Notes: generated by a model from the sequence alone, not told the origin. A stretch of DNA of 18,208 nucleotides from an uncultured Bacillota bacterium (GCA_946410475.1 CAMKAM010000014.1:1-18208), one strand, 5' to 3'; positions 1 through 7,346 are shown, numbered from the stretch's first letter. Numbers and translations: made by a program.

Positions 1-516
1 ATCGTTGGTGTATACGCATATCGAAGAAGCGATCTTCAGCGCTTCTCTGCAGATCTCCTCTGCTGTCATATCCGTATGGTTGTAGAGAGCGTTCGCTGCC
101 GCGTAAGCATAGTTGCCGCCGCTTCCTATAGCCACGAACTGCTCGTCGGGCTCGATGACCTCGCCGTTGCCCGATATGAGAAGCATCGCTTCTTCATTGG
201 CGACGATCATGAGGGCCTCGAGGTTCCTCATCGCCCTGTCCATCCTCCACTCCTGAGCGAGAGCGACAGCAGCTCTCTTGAGGTTGCCGCTGTGCTCTTC
301 GAGTTTCTTCTCGAACTTCTCTCTGAGCGAGAACGCGTCGGCTACGCCGCCGGCGAAGCCTACGAGGACCTGATCCTTATATATCTTCTGTACTTTCTTT
401 GCTCCGGCCTTCATTATGGCCGTTTCCCCCATCGTTACCTGGCCGTCGCCCGCGATGCAAACGTCGTTTTCTCCGCGTTTTACAGCCACTATCGTAGTTG
501 CTCTGAACTGTTCCAT
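1..516 (-). CDS. hslV: HslV (ClpQ/CodW) peptidase subunit, 3' end cut by window edge
   Basis: Proteolytic subunit of the HslUV (ClpYQ) ATP-dependent protease, a cytoplasmic dodecamer that degrades proteins unfolded by HslU. The window holds 172 codons, to a YTND motif close to the family's C-terminus, so only a handful of residues are missing. Family marks are the N-terminal block ATTIVAVKR, GDGQVTMG near residue 25, GFAGGVADAF, and AIGSGGNYA. The double Thr (residues 7-8) follows a six-residue leader MEQFRA; by homology the mature nucleophile is Thr7. B. subtilis CodW, known to use an N-terminal Ser, has Ser at position 2 where this protein has Glu. The start is set by an SD-like GGAGGGA at 525-531. 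It lies 25 bp after topA, presumably in the same transcript, with hslU expected beyond the left edge. trmFO and xerC, usually found between topA and hslV in Bacilli, are absent. Confidence 0.95.
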   Translation of the reverse strand, partial: MEQFRATTIVAVKRGENDVCIAGDGQVTMGETAIMKAGAKKVQKIYKDQVLVGFAGGVADAFSLREKFEKKLEEHSGNLKRAAVALAQEWRMDRAMRNLEALMIVANEEAMLLISGNGEVIEPDEQFVAIGSGGNYAYAAANALYNHTDMTAEEICREALKIASSICVYTND

Positions 517-541
517 AAAAACTGTCCCTCCGTTCCTATCC

Positions 542-2824
542 TTATTCTTTCGATCCGGCATCTTCACCGGATGTTCCTTCGCGCGGGATCCTGTTTCCGC
601 ACTCTTCATTCGAGCACTGCAGGAACTCTCCGCTCTTGAGCGATCTTTCCATCATTATGCTGCCGCACTTCGGGCACTTTTCCTTTGTGGGTTTGTACCA
701 GAATATCTGCTTACAATCCGGGTAACCGCTGCAGCCGTAGAAAACTTTTCCTCTTCTTCTGCTGCGTCTTTCCACGATATCCTTACCGCAGACCGGGCAC
801 GGAATACCTGTCGACGTCTCTCCGCCGTCCTTGGAAAGGTTCTTCGTGTTCTTGCACTCCGGATAGCCGCTGCATGCCAGGAACTCTCCGAACCTGCCGC
901 GCTTCTTTATCATCGGCTTGCCGCATTCCTCGCACAGGATATCCGTAAGTTCCTCCTTCGGTTCCTCCACCGATCCGTCCTTTGACAGATTCTTCGTGTT
1001 CCTGCAGCCGGGGTAGCCGCTGCATGCCAGGAACTCTCCGAACCTGCCGTGCTTTTTGACCATCGGCTTGCCGCACTTCTCGCAGAGGATATCCGTCACT
1101 TCGTCTTCCGGTTTCTTGATGTGCTCGTCAGCGTATTTGAGTTCCTTTTCAAAACCGCCGTAGAAATCTCTGATTATCTGCTTCCACTCTACATCCTTGA
1201 CCTCGATGTCATCGAGCTTCTCCTCCATGCCGGCGGTAAAGCCCGCATCGACGATCTCCTTGAAGTAGTCCTCCATCATGTGGGTGACTGTGTATCCAAG
1301 GTCCGTCGGGAAGAGGGTCTTCTTCTCCCTCTTGACATATTTCTTTTCCTGGAGCTTCGAAAGGATCGGGGCATACGTACTCGGACGGCCGATACCCTTT
1401 TCCTCAAGGTCTTTTACAAGTGAACTCTCAGTGAACCTCGCCGGGGGCTGCGTAAAGTTCTGGTCTGCTCTGATCTCCTTGGGATCGAGCACCTCGCCCT
1501 TTTCAAGGGCCGGTATGAGAGTGTCCTCGTTCTTGTCCTGCGAGTAGACCTTCATGAATCCGTCGAACCTGAGCTTCGATCCGGATGCATTCAGCATATA
1601 ACTGCCGTTCTTTATACCCGCCTGGACGCGATCGTAAACAGCAGGCGCCATCTGCGAGGCAACGAACCTCTGCCAGATGAGTCTGTACAGTCTGTACTGG
1701 TCCTGCGAAAGCTGGTCTTTTATATCTTCAGGTCTCAGGTCGACATAACTCGGTCTTATGGCCTCGTGGGCGTCCTGAGTCTCTTTCCTTCTGTTCTTGT
1801 ATACGTTGTTGGCGCAGTAAGCCTCTCCGAATTTCTCGCCGATATATCCCTTCGCCGCAGCTCTCGCCTCATCGGATACACGGACAGAGTCCGTTCTGAT
1901 ATATGTGATGAGACCTATAGTCCCGCGGCCTTTTATATCAACGCCCTCGTAGAGCTGCTGTGCAGTCCTCATAGTTCTGGTCGCATTGAAGTTGAGTTTG
2001 TTTCCCGCGTCCTGCTGCATGCTGCTCGTAGTGAAAGGCGGCTGCGGGTTCTTCTTCCTCGCGCTCTCCTCTACGGATTCGACAGTGAACGTTCCCGCCT
2101 TGAGATCGGCCAGTATACTGTCTGCTTCTTCCTTTGTGCCGATGGAAAGCTTCTTTCCATCCTTCTTCGTCAGCTTCGCGGTGAACGGTTTTTCTTTTTC
2201 GAAATCGGCCTCTATCGTCCAGTACTCCTCCGGAACGAAGGCTTTGATCTCGTCTTCTCTGTCGCAAATGATCTTGAGCGCCGCGGACTGGACTCTGCCT
2301 GCGGAAAGACCCCAGCGGATCTTTCTCTGGACGAGCTCCGACAGCGAGTATCCGACCAGACGGTCGAGCACCCTTCTCGCCTGCTGGGCGTCCACCAGAT
2401 GCATATCGATCATCCTCGGCTCCTTGACCGCTCCCTTGACGGCTTCTTTAGTGATCTCGTTGAACGCGATCCTGCATTCTGTGTCCGGGTCGATGCCAAG
2501 CAAAAATGCAAGGTGCCAGGATATGGCTTCACCTTCACGGTCCGGGTCAGTTGCGAGGAATATCTTTTTAGCCTTTTTGGCTTCCTTCTTCATTTCCTGT
2601 ATTACAGGACCCTTGCCTCTGACCGTTATATATTTGGGTTCATAATCGTTTTCTATATCTATTCCCATCGTGCTGGCAGGAAGGTCTCTGACATGGCCCA
2701 CGCTTGCGAGGACTTTGTAGTTCGACCCGAGGAACTTGCCTATCGTTTTCGCCTTCGACGGCGACTCTACGATGACGAGGTTCTTCCCTGCTTTTGCCTT
2801 TGTTTTTGTTTTGGCTTGTGCCAT
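542..2824 (-). CDS. topA: DNA topoisomerase I (type IA) with four C-terminal zinc ribbons
   Basis: Relaxes negative supercoils by cutting one strand through a 5'-phosphotyrosine. The 760-residue protein starts with a Lys/Ala-rich tail, then a Toprim domain (about 14-125) with catalytic Glu20 in VIVESPSKAKTIGKFLG and the metal-binding DPDREGE at 93-99. The core carries the strand-passage helices and GLITYIRTDS, with active-site Tyr308 and the conserved Arg310. From about residue 580 there are four Cys4 zinc ribbons of the CxxC...C...C type. The first two are near copies 50 residues apart, which makes the protein longer than the roughly 690-residue Bacillus enzyme. A short Glu/Ser/Gly tail follows. 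The ATG start has AGGAGGG at 2829-2835. The gene has its own promoter at the end of dprA and an 18-bp inverted repeat just before the ribosome site. hslV follows after 25 bp. Confidence 0.98.
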   Translation of the reverse strand: MAQAKTKTKAKAGKNLVIVESPSKAKTIGKFLGSNYKVLASVGHVRDLPASTMGIDIENDYEPKYITVRGKGPVIQEMKKEAKKAKKIFLATDPDREGEAISWHLAFLLGIDPDTECRIAFNEITKEAVKGAVKEPRMIDMHLVDAQQARRVLDRLVGYSLSELVQRKIRWGLSAGRVQSAALKIICDREDEIKAFVPEEYWTIEADFEKEKPFTAKLTKKDGKKLSIGTKEEADSILADLKAGTFTVESVEESARKKNPQPPFTTSSMQQDAGNKLNFNATRTMRTAQQLYEGVDIKGRGTIGLITYIRTDSVRVSDEARAAAKGYIGEKFGEAYCANNVYKNRRKETQDAHEAIRPSYVDLRPEDIKDQLSQDQYRLYRLIWQRFVASQMAPAVYDRVQAGIKNGSYMLNASGSKLRFDGFMKVYSQDKNEDTLIPALEKGEVLDPKEIRADQNFTQPPARFTESSLVKDLEEKGIGRPSTYAPILSKLQEKKYVKREKKTLFPTDLGYTVTHMMEDYFKEIVDAGFTAGMEEKLDDIEVKDVEWKQIIRDFYGGFEKELKYADEHIKKPEDEVTDILCEKCGKPMVKKHGRFGEFLACSGYPGCRNTKNLSKDGSVEEPKEELTDILCEECGKPMIKKRGRFGEFLACSGYPECKNTKNLSKDGGETSTGIPCPVCGKDIVERRSRRRGKVFYGCSGYPDCKQIFWYKPTKEKCPKCGSIMMERSLKSGEFLQCSNEECGNRIPREGTSGEDAGSKE
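829..1110 (-). repeat. Tandem duplication of a zinc-ribbon module inside topA, period 150 bp
   Basis: Bases 841-960 and 991-1110 align without gaps at an offset of exactly 150 bp (50 codons), with about 103 of 120 bases identical by hand count. A run of some 36 identical bases (864-899 and 1014-1049) includes synonymous positions. Each unit encodes one Cys4 ribbon plus the linker NTKNLSKDG. The third and fourth ribbons of the same protein are much more divergent. Confidence 0.85.
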
Positions 2825-2839
2825 TTTTCCCTCCTATTT

Positions 2840-2857
2840 ATATGACAGCAGTCATAT
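2840..2857 (-). promoter_or_regulatory. Perfect inverted repeat in the topA leader, next to the ribosome site
   Basis: ATATGAC-AGCA-GTCATAT is a perfect 7-4-7 dyad placed between the topA -10 box and the Shine-Dalgarno sequence (2829-2835). It would fall at roughly +15 to +32 of the transcript. It may be a protein operator or an RNA hairpin that limits ribosome access. The sequence does not tell which. Confidence 0.5.
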
Positions 2858-2877
2858 CACCTGTTTTCAAGTAAAGA

Positions 2878-2905
2878 ATTATACAGTGATTTTTTCATTT
2901 TGCAA
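2878..2905 (-). promoter_or_regulatory. Predicted sigma-A-type promoter for topA
   Basis: On the minus strand TTGCAA (2900-2905) and a perfect TATAAT (2878-2883) are separated by 16 bp. The -35 lies over the last codons of dprA, so topA-hslV can be transcribed apart from the upstream competence genes. Predicted start is near 2871, giving a leader of about 47 nt. Confidence 0.7.
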
Positions 2906-3767
2906 GGAATATTTTCCCGAGCGCCGTCCACACGATGCCCTTCATCTCCATGACCGTGACTATGCCGTTGACCGCCTCCGGAGCGAGGAAAGTCTGTCTG
3001 CATATCTCGTCCACGGTCTTCTCTCCGCCGCCGAGGAGAGCCTCGTATACCTTCTTCTCATCCTCTCCCATATCCGACAGATCCTTGTCTTCAGATGACA
3101 CCGCGACACCGAGGTCATGCAGCAGATCGTCGATCACGACGAGAGGCATGGCTCCGTCCCTTATCAGCATGTTGCTCCCAAGAGCGCACTTGTTATATAT
3201 CCCGGAAGGGACGGCATATACATAGCGTCCCTGCTCCTCCGCAAGACCCGCTGTGATAAGCGCCCCGCTGTTGAGACCCGCCTCGCAGACGACGACAGCC
3301 TCCGATATCCCGCTGATGATCCTGTTCCTTCTCGGGAACGTCGCCCGTGAAGCCGGCATCCCCGGCGGAAGCTCGGATATGACCAGGCCTTCATGCTCTA
3401 TCCTCTCCTTCAGCTGCCTGTTGGCTGCAGGGTAGCAGATATCGACACCTGTGCCGAGGACGGCTATGGTCTTTCCTCCCGCTGCGAGCGCTCCTTCGTG
3501 AGCAGCCGTATCTATCCCTCTCGCCATCCCGCTCACGACCGTGAGTCCCGCTCCGGCCGCAGCCTTACCGACATCGAAGGCCGTCTTCCTCCCGTTCTCC
3601 GAATACTTCCTAGATCCTACCACGGCGACGCATCTGCTTCCCAAAAGCGAGACGTCTCCGCGGTAATATATCTTCTTCGGTGCATCGCCCAGTTCTTTCA
3701 GGCGCACCGGGTATCCGGCATCCTCATAGTCTATCGATCTTCCCGCACTGTTTTCCGTTTGCATCAT
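2895..3767 (-). CDS. dprA: DprA (Smf) DNA-processing protein
   Basis: Single-strand DNA-binding protein that protects incoming transforming DNA and loads RecA. The 290-residue product has the DprA Rossmann-like domain: VAVVGSR near residue 50, SGMARGIDTAAHEGAL near 79-94, the GTGVDICYP loop, then FPRRNRIISGIS and SGALITAGLAEEQGR. A C-terminal winged-helix domain of about 60 residues follows (EKTVDEICRQ...VNGIVTVMEMKG), as in many full-length DprA proteins. The N-terminal SAM-like domain of pneumococcal DprA appears to be absent. The reading frame extends to a TTG at 3770 and also has an ATG at 3764. The ATG at 3767 was chosen because AAGGA lies six bases before it, overlapping the comM stop region. 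The gap from comM is 10 bp, implying co-transcription and likely translational coupling. The topA promoter sits on its 3' end. Confidence 0.95.
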   Translation of the reverse strand: MMQTENSAGRSIDYEDAGYPVRLKELGDAPKKIYYRGDVSLLGSRCVAVVGSRKYSENGRKTAFDVGKAAAGAGLTVVSGMARGIDTAAHEGALAAGGKTIAVLGTGVDICYPAANRQLKERIEHEGLVISELPPGMPASRATFPRRNRIISGISEAVVVCEAGLNSGALITAGLAEEQGRYVYAVPSGIYNKCALGSNMLIRDGAMPLVVIDDLLHDLGVAVSSEDKDLSDMGEDEKKVYEALLGGGEKTVDEICRQTFLAPEAVNGIVTVMEMKGIVWTALGKIFLAK

Positions 3768-3777
3768 CAAAGTTCCT

Positions 3778-5304
3778 TCAATCCTTTCCTCTGTACTGCA
3801 GCGCCTCCGCTATGTCCGGCACCGATATATCTTTCGCGCCGCGTATATCCGCGATCGTGCGCGCGAGCATTATCGTCTTATGATAAGTCCTCATCGTGAG
3901 AGGGAGCGTATCGTAAGCCCTCTCGAGCAGGCTGTTGCATTCTTCGCCCAGCCCGCAGTAAGCCTCTATCTCATTCGGCCCGAGCATCGAATTCGTAAAG
4001 CCGGCCCTGCCGTAGCGCTTCTCCTGCTCTTCCCTCGCACGCATGACCATTGCTTTCATCTCGGCTGTCGACGTCACTTTCCCGTCATCGCGTATATCGC
4101 TGTACCTGACCCTCGGTACCCGGATATGCATATCGACTCTGTCAAGTATCATCGGCGATATGTTCTTCTCGTATCTCGCTATCTCCGCAGCCGAGCACGT
4201 GCACTCCGCGCCCTCGTCACCAAGATGACCGCACGGGCAGGGATTCGCCGCAGCGACAAGTATCACGTCCGCCGGATAAGTCACCGTCGACCCGCTCCGC
4301 GATATAGTTATCTTCTTCTCCTCGAGAGGCTCTCTCAGCGACTCAGTAACACCGCTCTTGAACTGCGGCATCTCATCCATGAACAGAACGCCTTTATGCG
4401 CCAGCGACAATTCTCCCGGCATCGGGATGATCCCTCCGCCCAGCAGAGCCGCCCTGGTGATATCGTGGTGGACATGCCTGAACGGTCTTCTCTCTATGAA
4501 AGGTCTGTCCTCGCCCAGAAGACCTGCGACCGAATATATCATCGACACATCGAATCTCTCCTCCTCCGAAAGATCCGGGAGTATCCCCGGCAGCCTCTTT
4601 GCCAGCATCGTCTTTCCCGACCCCGGCGGCCCGGTCATGATGATCCCGTGCCCTCCCGCAGCGCATATCACCAGCGCGCGCTTGGCCGCCTCCTGACCTC
4701 TGATGTCGCTGTAGTCATCCGCAGCGTCTGCCTCACGTGACCCTCCGTCTTTCGGGCTGTTTCTACTTATATATATAAAGGGATCGCCGTTTCCCGACAG
4801 CACGCACGCCGCGCTCCAAAGATCCTCTACGGCATACACCTTCATCCCTTCGACAAGGGACGCCTCTTCAGCGTTCTCCTGCGGGACGCACACCTCCCTG
4901 ATCCCGTTCATCCTTGCGCACACGACAAGCGGAAGGATACCGTCCGAGCGGCCGACTTTTCCGTCCAGCGAAAGTTCTCCGAAAAAAGCCACATCCCTCT
5001 GCCTTGCTCCTGCCTCAGCAATCTGCCCCGAAGCGGCAAGCACACCGAGAGCAAGCGGAAGATCGAAGTGGCTGCCGTGCTTCTTCCCCGCCGCAGGGGC
5101 CAGATTGACCGTCACCCTCCGCGTGGAGAAAGACGCGCCGCTGTTCATTATTGCAGAACGTATCCTCTCGGACGCTTCCTTGATGGACTTTCCGGCGAGG
5201 CCCACGATGCTGTAAGCAGGCAGTCCCCTTGTGATATCCGTCTCTACTGTCACAAGCTCGCCGCTGACTCCCGACAGGCTCGCAGTCAATATCTTTGATA
5301 GCAT
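3778..5304 (-). CDS. comM: ComM/YifB-family AAA+ ATPase (Mg-chelatase-like)
   Basis: Member of the YifB/ComM family; ComM of Vibrio is a hexameric helicase that promotes branch migration during natural transformation. The 508-residue product has the N-terminal Lon-protease-like fold (MLSKILTASLSG..., GLAGKSIKEASERIRSA, NLAPAAGKKHGSHFDLPLAL). Then come Walker A GPPGSGKT at about 225-232, Walker B VLFMDEMPQF near 306-315 (DELPEF is more usual), and the AANPCPCGH zinc-type motif with a second CTC nearby. The Mg-chelatase C-terminal lid follows (LDRVDMHIRVP..., and MRTYHKTIMLARTIADIRG). The frame is open to 5352, but the family start is MLSKIL and AAGGAGAAGG precedes the ATG at 5304, so 16 extra codons were dropped. 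It sits 34 bp after yraN and 10 bp before dprA. In Bacteria without proven competence the role of this family is less clear. Confidence 0.93.
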   Translation of the reverse strand: MLSKILTASLSGVSGELVTVETDITRGLPAYSIVGLAGKSIKEASERIRSAIMNSGASFSTRRVTVNLAPAAGKKHGSHFDLPLALGVLAASGQIAEAGARQRDVAFFGELSLDGKVGRSDGILPLVVCARMNGIREVCVPQENAEEASLVEGMKVYAVEDLWSAACVLSGNGDPFIYISRNSPKDGGSREADAADDYSDIRGQEAAKRALVICAAGGHGIIMTGPPGSGKTMLAKRLPGILPDLSEEERFDVSMIYSVAGLLGEDRPFIERRPFRHVHHDITRAALLGGGIIPMPGELSLAHKGVLFMDEMPQFKSGVTESLREPLEEKKITISRSGSTVTYPADVILVAAANPCPCGHLGDEGAECTCSAAEIARYEKNISPMILDRVDMHIRVPRVRYSDIRDDGKVTSTAEMKAMVMRAREEQEKRYGRAGFTNSMLGPNEIEAYCGLGEECNSLLERAYDTLPLTMRTYHKTIMLARTIADIRGAKDISVPDIAEALQYRGKD

Positions 5305-5338
5305 TTCCTTCTCCTTCTCATCACGTGGACATACCTCA

Positions 5339-5668
5339 TCAGAACGCGTCATATATGTGGTCGAAAAACACCTCGACCACGTCGAATCGTATATCCGTGT
5401 ATCTCACATTATGGGTCTTCAGATAGTACATTGCCGTCCTTCTGATCTTGTCCTGCTTTTTCTTCGTGACCGACTCCGCCGGCATGCCATAGGAATCACC
5501 GCTGCGGCTCTTCACTTCCACGAAGACTATCGTCATCCCTGTCTTTGCCACTATATCTATCTCCCCTGTCCGGCAGCTGAAATTGCGCTCCAGGATCTGA
5601 TATCCGCTCCGAAGGAGCATCTCCGCCGCCTTCTGTTCTCCGAACTCGCCCATGTCTCGTCTGTTCAT
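5339..5668 (-). CDS. yraN: YraN/UPF0102-family endonuclease-like protein
   Basis: Small protein of the YraN family, which has a PD-(D/E)XK nuclease-like fold and no settled function; it is repeatedly found beside rnhB, comM, dprA and topA. With the start at 5668 the product has 109 residues and begins MNRRDMGEFGEQKAAEMLL, as relatives do. The putative catalytic set is visible: Glu11, GEID (Glu36, Asp38) and VEVK (Glu51, Lys53), followed by the conserved KKKQDKIRRTAMYYL helix. The frame remains open upstream to a GTG at 5743, adding 25 poorly conserved, Glu/Arg-rich residues. AGGAGG lies about 15 bases before the chosen ATG, rather far, so the start is uncertain. It is first in the operon whose promoter is at 5787-5815. 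Confidence 0.88.
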   Translation of the reverse strand: MNRRDMGEFGEQKAAEMLLRSGYQILERNFSCRTGEIDIVAKTGMTIVFVEVKSRSGDSYGMPAESVTKKKQDKIRRTAMYYLKTHNVRYTDIRFDVVEVFFDHIYDAF

Positions 5669-5761
5669 TCTTTGCTTCCGTTCCTCCTCTTCCTCGCCTT
5701 TCGTGATCCATGCGCCAAGTTCCGCAAAACAAAGACCGGCCACGGCATCACCGTACGCAAA

Positions 5762-5776
5762 TGTAAATTATTTCCA
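5762..5776. promoter_or_regulatory. Downstream copy of 15-bp palindromic operator-like site
   Basis: TGTAAATTATTTCCA matches the site at 5825-5839 in 14 of 15 positions, and a 13-base run (ATGTAAATTATTT) is identical. It covers about +4 to +18 of the predicted yraN transcript, a position from which a bound protein would block transcription. Confidence 0.6.
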
Positions 5777-5786
5777 TCTACGCACA

Positions 5787-5815
5787 ATGCTACCGCAGCC
5801 GGCTTCTATTGTCAA
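5787..5815 (-). promoter_or_regulatory. Predicted promoter for yraN-comM-dprA
   Basis: On the minus strand a perfect TTGACA (5810-5815) is followed after 17 bp by TAGCAT (5787-5792). It is the only good promoter seen upstream of yraN. Palindromes lie on both sides of it at 5825-5839 and 5762-5776. The predicted start is near 5780, giving a leader of about 110 nt if yraN starts at 5668. Confidence 0.75.
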
Positions 5816-5818
5816 TAT

Positions 5819-5839
5819 TTTACATGTAAATTATTTACA
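5819..5839. promoter_or_regulatory. Upstream copy of palindromic operator-like site with overlapping dyad
   Basis: TGTAAATTATTTACA (5825-5839) is a perfect 7-1-7 palindrome 9 bp upstream of the yraN -35 box. It overlaps a second perfect palindrome, TTTACATGTAAA (5819-5830), so three TTTACA half-sites are packed here. I do not recognise the motif as the box of a known regulator. Confidence 0.65.
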
Positions 5840-5872
5840 AATCATTGAGCCTCCCTGGCCGGGACTATCCGC

Positions 5873-6706
5873 TTACTCCTCCCCGAAGACGAACTTCTCA
5901 ACGGCTCTGGCGACTCCCGCCTCGTCGTTCGACAAAGTGACATAGTCGGCCGCCTCCTTCACGGAGTCCTTCGCGTTCCCGACAGCGACTCCTATGCCCG
6001 CCGCCTTTATCATCGGTATATCGTTCGGGCTGTCTCCGAACGACATCATCTCCTCTCTCTCCACACCGAGTATCTTCCCGAGCTCCTCGAGGGCGCGCGC
6101 CTTGCTCGTGGTCTTCCCTCCGATCTCCCAGTTGTGGTCGAACGAAGTCGTCAGCGTCGCGTTGTCCTCCAGCTGCGAAAGCACCTTTCCGATTGCAGGC
6201 TTCTTTGAAAGATCCTCGAAGAAGAAATTGATGTTCTCTATCGCGTCCGCGTGGTCCATCATGAATCCGAGCACGTCGTCGACCGGGTTCCTCGTATTCA
6301 CGATATAATCCACCCTTCTGTAAGTGATCTCGCCGTCCCTGACTGCTTCCCATGTCTTTCTCTCCATGTAAGCCCTTCCGTCGGTGAAGACCTCTATATC
6401 GTAGCCGTGCTCTTCGACTATATCTTTGACGCGCCTTATCACCTCGGGCGCGATGCAGTTCGAATAGATGCACTCATCCGTCCTGAGGTCCTTGATCCTC
6501 GCACCGTTCGATGAGATCGCGTACTGGATCCCCTCTATCCGCGTGACCTCATCAGGAAGAGCCGAGTGGCACCTGCCGCTCGCTACCACCACGTTCACGT
6601 CTGCGTCTATCGCCCTTTCGAGCGCCTTCTTGTTGTCTTCAGGCAGTTTGCCCTTGCTGTCCAGCGTAGTAAAGTCAAGATCCAGCGCAATCAGTTTTAT
6701 CGTCAT
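5873..6706 (-). CDS. Cof-type HAD-IIB hydrolase (sugar- or nucleotide-phosphate phosphatase)
   Basis: Cytoplasmic Mg2+-dependent phosphatase of the Cof/YkrA group, whose members hydrolyse sugar phosphates, FMN, PLP or other small phosphates; the substrate cannot be read from sequence. The 277-residue protein has motif I LDLDFTTLD with nucleophile Asp9 and acid/base Asp11, motif II VVVASGR with Ser43, and motif III Lys202 (SKARALEEL). Motif IV is GDSPNDIPMI with Asp225 and Asp229, and a C2 cap lies at about 85-195. The family's usual DxDGT is DxDFT here, a Gly-to-Phe change next to the nucleophile. The ATG overlaps the stop of the upstream hydrolase by four bases (ATGA), implying translational coupling. 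No clear terminator follows. Confidence 0.92.
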   Translation of the reverse strand: MTIKLIALDLDFTTLDSKGKLPEDNKKALERAIDADVNVVVASGRCHSALPDEVTRIEGIQYAISSNGARIKDLRTDECIYSNCIAPEVIRRVKDIVEEHGYDIEVFTDGRAYMERKTWEAVRDGEITYRRVDYIVNTRNPVDDVLGFMMDHADAIENINFFFEDLSKKPAIGKVLSQLEDNATLTTSFDHNWEIGGKTTSKARALEELGKILGVEREEMMSFGDSPNDIPMIKAAGIGVAVGNAKDSVKEAADYVTLSNDEAGVARAVEKFVFGEE

Positions 6707-7323
6707 TTCCTTCTCCCTGTCTGTTTCTCTGTATATCTCTTCATCGCTTTTCTGTAGTCGGGGTTGTTCGCTTTGACGTAAGCCATATCGGCCATGCCAA
6801 AATGCCCCGGATACAGCACGGTGTCATCGTCCCATTTGTCGATGATGCTCCCGATGCTGTTGATCATCTGGTGTTTGCTTCCGCCGTCGAAGATCGTGTA
6901 CCCCGTCTCGTCACGGAAGACCACGTCCCCGGTAAAGGCTATCTTCATCTCCGGACAGAAGAAGCAGATGCTCCCCTCCGAATGGCCCGGCGTGTGGATC
7001 ACCTTGAGGCTCTCATCCCCTATCTTCAGCACGTCGCCGTCCCTCAGTCCGTTGGCCTTCCACTTGAGCCGCCAAAGCTCAGCCTCATGGATGTATATGG
7101 GGATGTCGTACTCCCGGAGCAGTCCGTCTATCGCTCCCGTGTGGTCGGGGTGATGGTGCGTCAGGATGATGCGCGAAGGAGTAAGCCCATGCTCCTTCAG
7201 AAAGCGGCTTATCCTCCCGGGGCCCTCGCCCGGATCCATTATCATGCATTCACCGCCGTCCTCAGCATACAGGACGTAGCAGTTTTCCTCTATATCGCCG
7301 CAAACGAATCTTTCGATCTTCAT
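6703..7323 (-). CDS. MBL-fold metallo-hydrolase (glyoxalase II-like)
   Basis: Two-metal hydrolase of the metallo-beta-lactamase superfamily, close in size and motif spacing (206 residues) to bacterial YcbL/YqgX-type glyoxalase II-like proteins. All metal ligands can be seen: THHHPDH with His56, His58, Asp60 and His61; His114 in TPGHSEGS; Asp133 in TGDVVF; and His174 in YPGHF (usually PGHG). A thioester substrate such as S-lactoyl-thiol is plausible, but other MBL substrates cannot be excluded. The ATG at 7323 is preceded by AAAGGAT at a rather long distance and by AAGAG directly before it. It is the first gene of a two-gene operon with the HAD phosphatase and has its own promoter and a palindrome at the predicted transcription start. 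Confidence 0.92.
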   Translation of the reverse strand: MKIERFVCGDIEENCYVLYAEDGGECMIMDPGEGPGRISRFLKEHGLTPSRIILTHHHPDHTGAIDGLLREYDIPIYIHEAELWRLKWKANGLRDGDVLKIGDESLKVIHTPGHSEGSICFFCPEMKIAFTGDVVFRDETGYTIFDGGSKHQMINSIGSIIDKWDDDTVLYPGHFGMADMAYVKANNPDYRKAMKRYTEKQTGRRK

Positions 7324-7346
7324 CTCTTGTAAATCCTTTCGGTTTT

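Noticed and set aside
1766..2845. 359-codon open frame antisense to topA
   Set aside because: It has no family features, and the topA frame on the other strand has all catalytic motifs. It arises from codon bias.
4767..4782. AT-rich palindrome inside comM
   Set aside because: It encodes the FIYIS residues of ComM through ATA/TAT codons and is explained by codon use.
5855..5872. CCCTGGCCGGG hairpin as a terminator for the HAD gene
   Set aside because: The stem is very short and no T-run follows on the minus strand.
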